DNA of 64,000 bases from Trochalopteron elliotii (Eukaryota > Chordata > Aves > Passeriformes > Leiothrichidae). Shown here in pieces: positions 1-13,191 of the stretch; position 1 is the first letter of the stretch; every line of letters begins with the position of its first letter. The stretch lies in the NCBI GenBank assembly GCA_024734555.1, contig JANPWX010000358.1:427259-491258 (forward strand). The letters run 5' to 3'. Under the pieces are notes generated by a model, which was given only the letters and a program-made list of their open reading frames with translations, searched no databases and had not been told where the DNA came from. A program made the translations under genes and the position numbers.

Positions 1-430
1 CATCCCTCTGGTTGACCCTCCTCTGGACCCACTCCAACAGGTCCATGTCTTTGCTGTACTAAGGGCTTCAAAGTTGGATGCAGCACTCCAGGTGGGATCT
101 CACCACAGCAGAGTAGAGGGGAAGAATCACCTCCCTCGTCCTGCTGGCCACTCTTCTTGTGCTGCAGCACAGGACACGTTTTGCTTTCTGAGCTGCAAGT
201 GCTGAATTGTGCCCAGCTCTTCATCCACCAGTACCCCCATGTCCTTCTCCACAGAGCTGCTTTCAATCTCTTCATTCCCCAGTCTGTCTCTGTGGAATAC
301 CAGGGGTTCCCCTGACCCTGTGTCTTACACTTTACCCTTTTGAACCTCATGAGGTTCCCATGGGCCCACTTCTCAAGCTTGTACAGGTCCCTTTGGATGA
401 CATCCCTTCCCTACAGCTTGGTGTCAAGCT
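1..430 (-). repeat. CR1 LINE fragment (cut by window edge)
   Basis: The plus strand reads as the reverse complement of the 3' part of an avian CR1 retrotransposon, so the element lies on the minus strand. Recognisable blocks are the stretch around GGACCCACTCCAACAGGTCC near 25-45, the 'catccaccagtacccccatg' block near 222-241 and the 'cctcatgaggttcccatggg' block near 345-364. The minus-strand reading resembles the C-terminal end of CR1 ORF2 (a short EKDMGVLVDE-like run), but frameshifts and stops show it is dead. The left end is outside the window. The right boundary, near 430, is approximate. CR1 is the dominant LINE of birds and is the main reason for calling the source avian. Confidence 0.9.
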
Positions 431-2044
431 TCTCCCCATCTATAAGAGATCCTTCTCCCCAGAAGTCCTCTTCCTCCTCCTCCCATCCTGTGGCTAACAC
501 GTGCCCATGTCAGTATTATCACTAAACCTGTGTGATAGTGGCTGGTGTTAGGAGGCACCAAAATGGGGTTTTCATGTCACCTTGAGCAGCAAAGTCTTGC
601 TCTGCATCACCTGTATCTCCCATCCTCTTTTTCCTCTTTTCAGCCCTGGGGAGGTGCCCCATGAGCAGACCCCAGCCTGCTCCCCCAGTGGGTAAAGCAG
701 CCCATATTAATGAGCTCATGCTAATATGAACTCATCCAATAAATACATCAAAGAGCCATGAAACATTTTGACATTGAATCAGTTTGAATCATCATTCCTC
801 ATGCAGCTTCCCTTTTCCAAGGAGCTCTCAGGCTTGTCCTTCCCCTCCCTACTTGCCTTCAGTGCTCTCTGTGCCTGCTGTTGTTCAGGGAAGTTGCCAT
901 CATGTCTAATTGGGAAGAGGCACCTGTAGAGTGCCTCTGTGCAGAGATAACTGGAGTGCATGGAAGAGAGGCTCATCCCCTGTGGTTAATTTGCCAGTGC
1001 TGAATGCTCCTTTAAATAGGGACAAGGAGATACAGACAGAGCTTGGACATGGCATGCATTGAAGTTTTCTGGGTGTAGTTTTTGTTAGCACAGGCTGTGC
1101 CTGTAGTCTAGGGTGTGGAGTGGGCTCTTTAAGCAATGGGGAATTGCAGGGAGACATTACTTGGAGTGCAGCCAAGTATGATCCCATAAGGACCTTCTTG
1201 CATTGCCTTTGGTGTTTTTTTCATCATCTTTCTTCATGGCAAGTTCAAGTCACAGAGCTGCTCTGAAGGCCCAGCCCTTTCCCTGCCACCTCCTGACACC
1301 ACTAATAAAGCTCTCCCTTTCCTCCAAGTCATTATTTGAACAAACTTCAGCTGTTTTGGAGGGCAAGGAGGGAATGAGTTCACTGCTTCAAGCCTGCAGG
1401 GTTGCAAAGAGCCTCAGCCATGTCCTCACTGTGCTCCTCACTGCTGAGGCTTTGTGGATGCATGGCATTATCATTTCGGACAAACCTCTCTGGCATGGCC
1501 CAGGGAGCAGGGAAGGATGTCTGGGTCATTCTACTAATAAGGAGGCAGCCCCTAATGAGTCCATCTCTGCTCCCCTGCCTCTCCAAGAGGGAAGGAAGAA
1601 AACTCAGAGTGCTCTGAAGTCAGGCTTGACTTCACAGCACAGTTGTCTGCTCTGCAGAGTATCAGGAATCCCCTTGACAGGGTTTGGTGCCATCATACCT
1701 GGCAGGTGGATCCTGACATTTTAAGTTTTGTAGAAAATGTCATGTTTGCAAGTCCAGGAAGTCCGGGCTGCAAAATGTAACTTTTTCCAGGCTGGAGTAG
1801 GATTTGGGGAGTACAAGTAGGAATCCAGAGCCAGGAAAGCACTCAGGATGCTGCCATGCAGGGAAGCCTCAGGGACAGGATTTGGCTTATAAATGGCCAG
1901 TGTCTGTGCCAGAGACTCAGATACACTGGAGTGTGGGTCCCTCAGTCTTTCCTCCTGGCAAGAGTAAGCACTTACCAGGAACAGGCTCTTCTTCCCCAGG
2001 GCCACAGCTCCAGTGTGCTGGGACCACAGCTGGGTCTCTGCTGA

Positions 2045-2170
2045 TTTCTTTAGTAACAATAGCAATTGATTTATAGAGCACTGTTCTTTACATGCCTTTC
2101 TGCAAAGAGGGTCCCGTAGCAGGAGGGAGCAGAAGGAGATTCCCTGCCTGTATAATGCTGCTCTGACAAC
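2045..2170. repeat. Possible ancient MIR/L2-type relic
   Basis: The run 'aacaatagcaattgatttat' followed by an 'agagcactgtt' block resembles the conserved 'aataata...tttatagagcac' segment of ancient amniote CORE-SINE/L2-type elements. Similar segments appear near 12470 and 31345. The match is short and degenerate, and the family and boundaries are uncertain. Confidence 0.3.
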
Positions 2171-2738
2171 CTACCCCACCAGCAAAGCATGTTCAGCCCT
2201 CACTGGTCCAGACAAAGAATTTCTCCTGGTGTTCCCCATCCCAAGTTCAGGCCAGCCAGCTGCAGCTATGACAGCCCCAAAGGCTGCTTTTTGTGATACA
2301 GGTCACATGGAGGATGCCCAGGTAGGCAGGAGATGAGGAGAAGCAGATGCAGAGGGGTCTCCACACCTGCTTGGGCAGCTCACAGAGTGACACAGTCCAG
2401 CTCTGTAGCTGTGCATCATTGAGGACATGGTCCAGTTTCTACTCAGAATGCCACCTGTTATTCTGATTTATTTCTGTGGGGTACACAAGGTGCATCTTGC
2501 TGACCATTCAATTGAATTGAATCCAGAAGGTCCCAGGCCCACTTTCTATTGATTTCTCTGCTCTCAGAGACCAGTCCCCATCTCCTTCAATGTGTCTGTG
2601 ATGGAAGTTTTATTAATGCAAAATTTTCCCTCTGGAAAATGAAGTCCAGAAATTAATAATGAATTAAAACAACTTGCCACAGGCATTGCTAATGAGCTCT
2701 TTGTCTGCTCAGCTCCCATGAAAGGAGGTCATTGCTCA

Positions 2739-2759
2739 GCCGTTCCCATCGCGAACGGC
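2739..2759. repeat. Perfect 7-bp inverted repeat in a CpG-rich patch
   Basis: GCCGTTC at 2739-2745 and GAACGGC at 2753-2759 are exact reverse complements separated by seven bases. The arms and spacer contain several CpGs, and about nine CpGs fall between 2740 and 2814. This is dense compared with the CpG-depleted surroundings. The function is unknown. Confidence 0.6.
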
Positions 2760-5700
2760 AGGAAGATTAACCGCTAACATCGGGCGTGTGGGTCTCTCCT
2801 GGGACAGCGGGACGGGCTGCAGCTCAGCTTCTGCCTGCCTGGCTTTTCCTGCCTCATTCCTGCTGGGCAGGTTTGTCTCGAGGAGTCTTTACTACCTGGA
2901 GAAGACACCTTCCTCCCCTTCCCCTCCAAACACTCAGGTTGCCTGTCTGTTGGGAGAGCACCCGAGTCATTCCACTGGAAAGGACAATAACCTTGCAGAG
3001 CTTAAGGGGAGAGAGGAAAGTAATCTTGGAGGGGACTAGCAGGGCTTAACTTCACTGCCATAAGCCTCTTCAGGGACTCTGGCCCAGAAACTAACCTGGC
3101 ACCACTCCAGTGCTGGGTCTGCATCTATTGTTCTTTTCCCTTATCTTGCAAGGCAAAGGGTTATCCTGCCTTATCTGCTACCACAGGCTTTGGAGGAGGC
3201 CCCACTGCAAGGACACTGGAAATCATGCCCCTGCCAGGCTTCAGGGGGCTATGCTGGGAGAGGAGCATCTGCTTCTGGGCAGCAGACATGGGAAAGCTGT
3301 CACACCATGCTGACCACCTCTCCTTGGCTTTTTCAGCCTGGTCTCACTCAGTAGAAATAAGGAAGCAGCATGTTGTATTTACGCATCCTGGGAAGGGTGG
3401 CTGAAGGCAGGTGGTTTTGGGTGCTGCTCCTCACTTGGGGTGAGGGTGGATGCAGCAGTGTGTGGGGCAAGGAAAGTGAAGCATCACTTCTCCATGATGT
3501 GAACAGCAGAAGGGGCTTTCTCCCTTGTCCAGTATCCCTTGTGGCAGTGTTGTCTGACTGCAGCAGAGGGACCCACACCTTCCCCATGTCCACGGGCAGC
3601 CTCATCAACTGTTTATTGCTCTGTCCTGCTTTCTTGCAAAAGCTCAACCTTTAACTTGAATGTGCTTAACCTAGGCATGGGAAAACTCTGCTGTGTTTGA
3701 GGCATGATGTTTCACCACTCTTTCCCACCCCTGCCCTTAAAGGTGGGACACCCAGCCAGGCTGTCTGATGGCTCACTCCCTTGCTTGGCAGCACAATTGC
3801 TCGTTTGTCAAATAACTGAGTCATGCAGAGCACTGGGCACCAGGCAGTGACAGCCACGCAGCTCCCAGCCTGCAATACACTCCAGCATGGGGATGCCTGG
3901 ATTCACCTCTAACATCTGTCCCCACCATGGCCTTGGCCATGGAGGAATCAGTCCTGCCATGCATTCCCACCCCTCCTCTTGTGGTAGCCCTGAGCTGGGA
4001 AGAAGTCCCTTTCTGGTGCAGAGAGAATTTGGCTGAGTCAAAAGAGAAGGGAGCAGGGACTCTTGGGCAAGGGCAGGAGAAAAGCAAGGCTTTAAACTGT
4101 GCATTGATAGCAGGAAACAAACCCCTCTTCCTCTCTCTCCTTTAAAAATCTGTGCTTGTTTGTTGTTAAGCTTAAAACTCACCCAATGCCCCCAGTAACC
4201 ACCTGCACTGGACCTGTGTATCTCTGGATTCACCTGGCAGTCTTGCCATCCTTCTCATCACAGTATTTGTGTATATCAAAAGTCAAACTGTAGCTTGTCC
4301 TTAAAATGCTCTGACAAAGAGAAGTTCATCTTACAGGAAACAGGGATGCTGCAAACGTCCATCCCACCCAGCACAATGCCAGGAGAGAAGTATCTGAGGA
4401 GCCCCCAGTGAAACTGGTGTAGCTGGTGTGCTCTTTGCTTGGGTCTTTGATGGGACTCAAGGGGACAGGGGACCTGATCATGGTCCCATGCCTGGGTCAC
4501 TCATCTCTGAGCACCATTTGGGAGCTTGTTCAGGAGTGAAGGTCAATGCAAGTCACCAGTGTTGTCATAGCAGAGCCTTTAATGGTTGTGCCTGAGAAGT
4601 CTGAATTGAGAATTAAAATGAAGCTGGTTGCATCCTACCCATTTGTTATCTGCCAGGCTGTTCCTCCTACACAGCAACTTCTCTCCTATTCAGAGGCTGC
4701 CTTAAGCCAGCGCTGCATTTAGGCACAGCTATTGCTTCTTTCTTTGGCATGACCTAGAAACACCCCATGCATTGGATGTCCCCACAAGGGTGGGTAGAAG
4801 GTGCTGTAAAATGCTTATATGAATGCCTGGAAAATACACAGAGAAGTAAATTTGTCCCAGCTGTGTCAGACACTGTGTGATAGTGCTGGGTTTAGGGACA
4901 TATTCAGAGAGTCTGAGTCGTATGAATCTGTTTGGAAGTTAGGTACAAAGCAGGCTTTTTCTACTATAGCTGTGTTTGTGCCTATAGGATAGAGCAGTTG
5001 ATTAGGACAGCAAGGTTCTGATGTCCCTGCCACCCATTTTCTGCAGAGCATCATAATTTCACCTCCATTTAACAACAGGTTCGTGTCTGGGGTAACTGAC
5101 TCAGCTGCTTGGCAGACTCATTGGGGCAGTCAAGCCTGCAGACAGTTTTGTTTTCACTGAGGTTTGCAGCACAGAGATTTGTAGACCAAATCCTTATGAG
5201 CGGCCACCAGGGAACATTGTTGGGATCTCTGACCCCAGTGCCAGTGCTGCTGTAACAATTGCAGCTCTGAGATCTGGGGCTATTACAAAGCTGCAGTTAC
5301 CTGGATCCTTTGTACCCCTGTTTCCTACAAGTGACAGTGAGGATGAGAGCTGTGCTATTGCCAAGGCTTCAGAAATCTAGTTGGAAAAACCAGAGCCCAG
5401 CAGAGCAGATGAAAATTCATAGAGGCAGGAGAACACATTAGAGTTGAAAAACAAATAAGGTTTTGCAGAAAAGATAGTAATGAACTATCCTCTGTTGCTC
5501 TGAGCTTGGCTTTTATTGTCTTACAAAGAGTATTTTGGAAGTGTGTGCTACTTTCCTGTCTTTCCTTCCAAGTGCCTAAATTTGAGGATGTATCCTTATC
5601 TCTGTATGACAAGCAATGGTGAATGGGAAACTATTTTGTTCTGTCATTTACTTCTCATTTGGTCCCGTCACGTCCTATCTTTTGGCACTATGTATTTTCT

Positions 5701-6102
5701 TAGTGTTATGAGCATATATCTATGCTGTGTGTGAGAGAGTGGGTGTCTGAATTGTGTTTGCAAGGGCCCTTGATAAAAAGCTTTAACAACTAAAATTATC
5801 AGAGAGGCAGGAGTGGGCTGGTACTGGTAGATCCGAGCACTGGCAGGCAGCAGATCATCTGTCTGCAGAAACATTAAGTGCTGAATAGGTCAGAATTGCC
5901 AGGTTTTTAGTATTTACCTAGGAGGGAAACTACTGCTCATTTCAAGGAGCTAATGTTCCTTGCAGATTTAGCTTGAACACCAGAGGGAACATAAAAGCAA
6001 CAGCTGTGGAGTAGTTTCAAGGATAGTGTTCTCCTCCTCAAGCACAGTGCAGTTCTATCCAATTCTCCTCATTAATCACTTTCTTTCATTTTTGTTTTTC
6101 AG

Positions 6103-6197
6103 CCAAAGCTTTTGGCCAAGGAGCTGCTTGACTTGGTGGCATCTCATTTCAACCTGAAGGAGAAGGAGTACTTTGGAATTGCATTCACAGATGAAAC
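6103..6197 (+). CDS. FRMD4A: FRMD4A coding exon, FERM F1 lobe (first exon in window)
   Basis: This 95-nt exon reads in frame 0 from PKLLAKELLDLVASHF and ends in GIAFTDE plus two bases of a Thr codon. It has an AG acceptor at 6101-6102 after a T-rich tract and a GTAAGT donor at 6198. FRMD4A is a FERM scaffold reported to link Par3 and cytohesin-1, activate Arf6 and support epithelial junction polarity. These residues fall in the ubiquitin-like F1 lobe. By memory of the mammalian protein they start near residue 38, so the initiator Met and about 37 residues are expected upstream of the window. FRMD4B is very similar over this exon, so the paralogue call rests on later exons. The peptide is recognised by eye and not by database search. 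Confidence 0.96.
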
Positions 6198-7293
6198 GTA
6201 AGTGTGAGAAATCAAAGACCTAAGAGGCAAACCTTGGTCACAGAAAATCTTGTGCAGAAATACTGTGTACAGTAAGGTCCTAGACCAAGGTCTAGGGAGA
6301 CATGGACCAAATTACCACAAAATTTGAGGTTTTGTCTCAGGACAGGCCATATCTACCCCCAGATTAAATTACAAGAATAAAATTTGCACTGGAGAAACAT
6401 TAAAGGTCTGCCAAAGGCTATGATTAGTCCCAGACTGTGACCCCTCAGTGCTACTGCACCATCCTGTTATATTTTTCCAGCTGTTTTCTCTCAGGAGTTA
6501 CTTACACCATCCTTGGCATATGGACTGTGTCTTGTATAGACACCCACCTTGGTTTGCAGTCGTTTTTTTTTCTTTTTATGTTAACCAGGAAGAGACTTCC
6601 CACACCTAAATCATTTCAAAAGAACAAGATTTTCAAGCCAATGCTGTGTCCCCACAACAGCTGAGTCAGCAGTACTGCTGTCATGAGCCAGTTCCACTCT
6701 CCTGCTGAAGTGGCAGGGAAATGTAAATTATCTGCTGGAATAACGATTCAGGATCGGGTAATCAGAGGCTGCTGGATAATTGCACAAACATATCCACATT
6801 CATCTCAGCAGCAATCACCTCTCTAAAGTCAGTTCCTTTGGCAAGCACCTGCCTTGGACAGCCTGAGGCCATCTCAGGACACAGCTCCAAGGATGGAGGA
6901 ATGCTCAGCAACAGGCATGTGCAGAAGCAGGAACTGAATCAAAGAAGATCCCAGAATCCATCCCAGCTCACTGACATGAGTATCTCAGCCCTGTAGATCT
7001 CCAACCCAGCACAAATTAATGAGGCTAATCCTACAAGGAGAAACAGTAGGACACACTTGCCTTTTGTAAAGCAGGAGTAGGAAATTGCTCCCACCATAGT
7101 GTTTATTCTTGGAGAGAGCAAGTTACTCAGTGGGTGCTGCCTGAGAGGCACAGGAAAGACATTCAGGGAAGTCAAAGCGCATTAGGAGATGAAAATGTTC
7201 CATAAACAGCCCCAAGAGCATAGGTGAGAAACAAGGCACATCTCAAACTGTAACCAGAGAGCAGTTGAGCAAGTTCCAGCTCTTAGTTCAGCT

Positions 7294-7303
7294 GGGGGGG
7301 GGG
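7294..7303 (+). repeat. Poly-G run (10 G)
   Basis: Ten consecutive guanines lie in intronic sequence. This is a simple homopolymer tract, prone to length variation and sequencing error. Confidence 0.9.
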
Positions 7304-10295
7304 CACAGAGCTCCCCTGGGAGTGCAAGGGAAGTTAATGAGGAGGTTTCAGCAATTAGAGAGTTCCCCTGGAACCTCCAGGTTTAACTGGGTGAGCCAAG
7401 ATCTGGGTTAGCAAAGGGAAGAAGTGTGAGAGCTGACAGAGGTTGTCAAGGCAGAGCTTGAAGTTATACAGCAGATGCAGATGGATGTTCACTGTCCAGG
7501 CAGGATTCAGAGTGTTAGGTGATGGCATCCACTCACTTGGTCACCTTCAGACCTGTAGATGGAGCAGGGTGCTTTTCAGGAGATGCTCAGCCAGCCCATA
7601 TGAAAGATTTGGGGACACCCTCACTGAATCAAGGAAGTGCAGCCCAGAAACAAGCAGGAAGTCCTACCTGGTCTGAAGCCCTTCTGGTGTCCCATTGTGA
7701 CTCTTTGCACTGAGACTTCTTCAGTGCTGTGAAAATAACCGTGACAAAAGTATTTCCTCTTCGGTTGTAAAATGCTTTGAAGAGAGTAGGCACAAACAGC
7801 AGTTGTTTTATTTGACTGAACACAGCCAAAGAATATACTTGGGTTCTTGGGCAGAGTCTTGGAAATAGATGTCCCAAGACAACTTCGGAAAATAAACTGG
7901 GCTGTCTATACCACAGATCTTAACCTGCAATGTGAAATGGAAGTTTGTTTTTACGACTTTTTGAAGGGAATTTTTCAGTCTCTTAATGTGTGTTTGCAGG
8001 GCACATAACCCAGACCTTTACTTAATACAGACCAGGAATGTAAAAAGAAACCCTTTAATTCTGTGACACAAGCCCTCAGGGACTTCTTTCTCTTCACTCT
8101 CCACTGAGTTTCCGTGTGCTTTACTTGAAGGGGACTCATAACCAGTTGAAACAGAACAAGCCTGGTTCATAAATGTAGTCTGAGGTTGGCTAAATTGCAA
8201 GTTTAGAAAGAAGAAAAGCCACTAAAGTATTAAATCAATTCTTCTATTTAAGAGTAAAAGCTCTATGAGAGTAATTTATTTAGAAATTATTTGGACTGGG
8301 GATTTCCATTCATTAGTTGCGCTCTATCATGACAACCTTAGAAGAAAATCAATAGGAACAACCTTTGCGTTGGCAACTTAATAGTTTCTTGTGATAATAT
8401 GGGGTCATTACTGCATTCAGCGTGACTAAAATTAGATTGTCAGACTATTATGGGGGGAGAATAACGCCTCCTATTTTAATGATCATAGGAACGTTTTATA
8501 GCCTGAGCCATTAACTGTGGGAGAGCACAGGTCAAAAGGGTGTCCCTGTACAGCACAAGGGGCCAAGCTTCACAGGAAGCCAGAAGAGCAATATCTTGCT
8601 TGATTAAAAGTGAAAAGGGATGGGGAAAGAGGTTGGGTTTTAGTTCAGCTGGTTATGAATCTCTGCTAACCACCCTTTCCCTTTGTATCAGTTCCTCCAG
8701 CATTCAGTGGGAGAAGTGGCCAGGATTAACCTCCTGTTCACTGCAGACTCCCCATCTGGGCCATGGGCAGGGTTTCCACATCCCTTACTTGTCCTTAGAT
8801 CTGAGTCACCTGCTCCATTGAGAGCTACCAACTTTTGCATCCCACAGCTCCCCACAGAGCAGAGTAGCACCCTTCCCTGGAATACCTTCTCATCCCTGGG
8901 AGCTGGGGGGAAGCCTGTTTCCACCCTCCAGCCATGTGGCAGAGCCAGAGTGAGGGAGCAGGTGTCCCACATCCTGGTTGAACAGCTGGTCCAACGGAGG
9001 GTGCAGCTCTCAGGATAATGTCCTGCTCTGGCACTGGACCAGTTCCTTTATCACCAAGTCCACTGTGTTGCAAAATTTGTATAGTTAGACTCTTATGGCC
9101 CCGTGAGCTTCTCAGCCCCTTCAAAAGTAATTGAGAAAATCTGTAAGCTTAAAGGGGTTTTGTTTCTCTTGCAATTGATGGAAATATAAATAGTTTATAT
9201 GGTTTCTATTACGTTAATTGGTCTTTCTCAATGTCTGTTAAATTCAGAATGAGTCTGACACTGAAAGGGTGTGAGTTGGTTTATTGGTTCAAACACCTTT
9301 ATAACACAAATCAATGTGGATCCACTTTTCAGAAAACTGGACACTAAGCAGTAAAACCACATAAACAGAACCACCTGGAGGCAAAGTACTCATTGATGTG
9401 CCACTCTTTACGTATAAAAGAAAAGAGAACTACTGCATACAATCAACAAAATGGACCCTGGGCACCAAAATCCATACTCAGTGTGTATCCTAAATGGACC
9501 CTGGGTTTTTTTTCCTAAAAGTGATTATGTGGTTGTTATTGACACACCAGTTTAACTGACAACATGAGCACAACCAACAGAGGAAAATTATCTGACTTCC
9601 AGTATTTGACCTCCCTATAGGCCCCCCAAAACTGTTTGCACCATTATTTCTGAATACACTGATAGAAATATCTCAATGAACAAATCGATGGTGATAATGA
9701 AACAAAAGCTACTTTGTGTCTCTAAATTGAACCGTGAAGGAAATCCAGCTAGACATGGGCATGTATGAATGGGATCCCAGTGCAAGCTGCCTAAATTGGT
9801 CCATGAAAACTGTCAGGATTACTACATGCCTAGGGTTATATTCCCATACTTTTCCCTGTCTTACATGGGATTGTGCTCCATGAATAGTTCTGCTGACACC
9901 AGGAAGACAGATTCCAGAGCAAAACGTTTTGTGGTGCAGCAGCATTGGAGTTTGGCTCCCTGATAGTCCACATTCACAGGCAGATACCAGTGCCTGCTCA
10001 CTGCTGCTGTTCTCTACGTGCCACACATGCACGCTTGAAAACAAGGAGTTAGGTGACAGTCTGCAGTGTAGGAGCCCTCAGCGATGAAAGGTTGTAAGTA
10101 GTAATTGAGTACAGTGAGCAGTTAGCTCCTGGCAGGGATTTAGGTGACCTTCCTGCTCTGAAGGAGCTTTGGATTTAAGCTCCATGCAGATGAGACTAAT
10201 GAAACTCTTCAACCTAAAAACTCGGTAGCAATTAAATGTGTTATCTAGTACTCAGAACTGTGTACATGTGCAACATAAATGTGGAACTGGTATGC

Positions 10296-10313
10296 ATATA
10301 TATATATATATAT
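10296..10313. repeat. (AT)n microsatellite
   Basis: Nine uninterrupted AT dinucleotides lie in the intron. It is a simple repeat with no visible function. Confidence 0.95.
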
Positions 10314-12129
10314 GATTATAGCAACCAGTTTCTCCTGTTAAAATGCAACAAGAATGAAAAGAGCAAGTCTTTTCAAAATAAGAAATACATTGAAGTGACT
10401 TTTTGTGCTGTGCAGCATGGCTTCTCAGCCCTTCCTTGTGCATGTTAGGCAAACCCAGACATTGCTGTTGAATAAACATAGAGGTAGACAGTGAGTCCAT
10501 TGTCAACAGCTCACCCTCAGTGGGAATGGGTGTGTAGCACCATCAGCTGCTGGTGGCTGCTGTGTTGGTGACACAAATGCAACTGGACAGATTCAGCATA
10601 GGATGTCAGGTTTAGTGTGGCTTTTCCTTGCTCTGACAGCATTTTGTACCATGGCCTACATGGTAAATGCTCAGATTGTACTTAGGCTAGGAATGGGTGA
10701 GCATGCATAGTTTCAATCCCACATGTAACTGTGGCCTTCACAGCTAATTTCAGCCTTCCTGAGGCCTGTTAAAAGCAACATAACAGCATTTCATGACCAA
10801 AAAACATAGGTAAAATTGCAGATTTCAAGAAGAGGGATGCAGCAGGAAAGCTAGATATCTCTAATTTTTTGAGTACCCAGGCTGAGAATCTTTCCATGGG
10901 GATTATTTTTTGACAGCCTGGAGCACCTGCCTTCTAAAAGCCAAACCTTCTTAAAGTACACATCTGTGCTGAACAACAGGGAATGGTGCATGGATCCCAC
11001 ACTTACATGCCAGCAGCAGAAATGATGGAAGGAAACCCCCTGCATTTGCTGCATGCCCAGCTATGCATCCTGCCCAGACCAAGACCAATTAGTTCCTACA
11101 TCCAGATGAGTTAATATGGCCATCCTCACCCTGATCCCAGGCTGGGCAGACTGTTCTCAGCCCCTGTATTGCAATGGAGACATATGAGGTGACCACTTTG
11201 GCTTGAAAATCTGCATTATATCACCCCTTTCCAGTAGCCATGCTGACAGCAAGTCTCTGCCCCTAATGCACAGTATAGGCTGCCCTTCACCTAAAGTGAA
11301 AAAAAAAATAGAGAAAAAAATATTTTAAAACTTTATCTAGAGAAAAAACTGTCTGAAAGTTAAAATATCTTGGAGAGAAACATATGGGTGTCTAGAGCAG
11401 GGGATAAAATAAGCTTTGTTCCTTTTGTACACCAAAAGATGTCCAAGATGAGTCTGAAAAGGCCCCAGCTCCACATGTATCATTTGTACCTAGTAGAGAT
11501 TTTGTACTTTTGCAAAACAGATGCAAAGGCTGACTGAATTTAAACTGAATGCCTGGCTTCTACATGGCAAAATTTGAGGAGAGCTTCTTTCTCAACATAT
11601 TGATCCTGAGCCCAGGAGAGTGATGAGTAGAGCCCACTGGTAATTTAGAACCCCTTGGTTTGAAGCAGCTTGCTGTGCTCAGGTGAGCACACACAATGTC
11701 CCAACAGGTTTGCAGAGCAGCCCACAGCTGCCTGGGCAGGAAGGTCCCTGAACTGCCCATCCTCTTCTGCACCTTCATAAGCCAGGGCAGCAGTGCAGAA
11801 ATTCCCATTGAACCCAGGTGATTCAAAGCCTCCTGAAAGTGCTACTTTCCCCTTTATTTATTTTTTCTGGGAAAGATGGAGTGGAGGGGCTGTAAATCCA
11901 GTTAAATTGCTACAGGGGTGTCATAGCTTACTTTCTAAAGGGGCTTCTCGGTTGCCCAAAGCTCATGCACATGCAAACCCTTGTGAAAGCTGAGTGTGTT
12001 TGCTGTATACAGGGTATATTGCTAAGGCTTGTGGCAATTCTAGAAGGTAATTTAATGGGTTTTTTAAAGCAGGTTCTTTTTTTCTTTTTTTTTCATTTTC
12101 AGTGGAATGAAGAATTATTCTTGAGGATT

Positions 12130-12290
12130 ATCATGAGCTGGTGAATAGGCACTGGAACAAAGCTCAGGACATCTGAGTTCCATTTCCTGCTTTATCTGCT
12201 GCGAGATTCTCCCCCAAATCATTTCAATTCTCTCTTCCCCTGCTTGTCTAGACAGCAGAGTACTGAAGGCAAGAGCTGCCTCTCCCTCTG
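12130..12290 (+). repeat. Probable MIR-type ancient SINE relic
   Basis: The order of blocks matches the MIR core and its 3' part: a 'gcactgga' block, a 'gacatctgagttcca' block, a 'cctgctttatctgctgcgag' block and a C/T-rich 'ttcaattctctcttccc' block. It is strongly diverged, as expected for an element shared across amniotes. The boundaries are approximate. Confidence 0.55.
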
Positions 12291-12464
12291 GGTGAAATAT
12301 GGTCTGACTGAAATCAACAGCCAAAAGCTCACACGATGCAACCCTAGCATCACTGAAGGCAATGGCAAAATTCTGGCCAGCTTCAGTGGGGCCTGAATGT
12401 CCCCCTAGGTATTTCCACAGTGCCTAATTCAACAGGGCCTTTATCTCAGCTGGGGAGCAAGATG

Positions 12465-12600
12465 GCCCTGTAATACAAATAATGGTATTTATAAAGCATC
12501 TCTCACGCACACACAGCACTCTACAATGTGGGGAATGTGACAAAGAACAGAGCTCCTGCCCAGCAAAGCTTCCAGCAGCAAGGCAGGAATGGATAAATTA
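12465..12600. repeat. Possible ancient SINE/L2-type relic
   Basis: The segment with 'ataatggtatttataaagca' followed by 'cactctacaatg' resembles the 'atttataaagcgctttacaa' block found in old amniote retroposons. It is weak and may be coincidental. Confidence 0.3.
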
Positions 12601-13191
12601 TAGCAGAAAATAACGACAGGTACCATCTAGGCAAAAGAAAAGCAGCATGTGGTAATTGTAGCTGGAACGCTTCATGGAGCAGCTGTTTTTCAAGAGCTCT
12701 CTGAAGAAGGAAAAACGAGGACTGGGCAAACCTAGAGAGGCTATTGCAGGCATGTGGGTGGTAAATAAACTGTCTGAGGTTGTAGAGTCAGGTTTAGCCT
12801 TGAGTGAAATACTGCAGGCATTGTGGAAACTCTTAACCATAAGGATTTCTAATGAAAATCTTGACAGACTTTTAATGATACAACTGCTCCAGGGGCCTGT
12901 AATAAAAAGGTGAAGCTTATAACATTTTGGGCTGCCCTGATTGCTCAGTGTTGCCAGCTTTCACCCTGACAGATTGAACTTTAGCAGTTCGATTCCCAGA
13001 CAGAAACACTGCCAGGATGATACCGCCTCTGCTCCTCAAACATTTATTGTGTGTTTTTCAAATATCATACAATAGTCCAGGGCAAATAGCACACATTTTG
13101 GTTCACATTTTGTAACATCTCAGACCTCATTGCTGTGAGGAGTCAGAAAGCTCTTTGGTGCCAGGCACAAAACTGTCTCTTCTCTTGCCAG

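Larger units (their letters stand above)
431..6102 (+). other. FRMD4A: FRMD4A intron upstream of the first visible exon
   Basis: This non-coding sequence ends in a good polypyrimidine tract and AG at 6101-6102. It holds a possible ancient SINE/LINE relic near 2045-2170, a CpG-rich patch with a perfect inverted repeat near 2739-2820, and a CTCF-like core near 5201-5213. The open frames here, the longest about 173 codons at 1203-1724, show no recognisable domain and are taken as chance. The intron start and the preceding exon, expected to encode the N-terminus, are left of the window. Confidence 0.8.
6198..13191 (+). other. FRMD4A: FRMD4A intron, 6,994 bp
   Basis: This is a GT-AG intron after the second base of a codon. 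It contains a ten-G run at 7294-7303, an AT-rich but CpG-retaining stretch near 8270-8520, a short TA microsatellite at 10296-10313, a probable MIR relic near 12130-12290 and a weaker relic near 12465-12600. I see no gene or exon between the splice sites. Confidence 0.85.

Noticed and set aside
1203..1724. Open frame of 173 codons, the longest in the window, plus-strand
   Set aside because: No recognisable domain, no splice or promoter context, and composition like the surrounding intron. Frames of this length are expected by chance in 64 kb.
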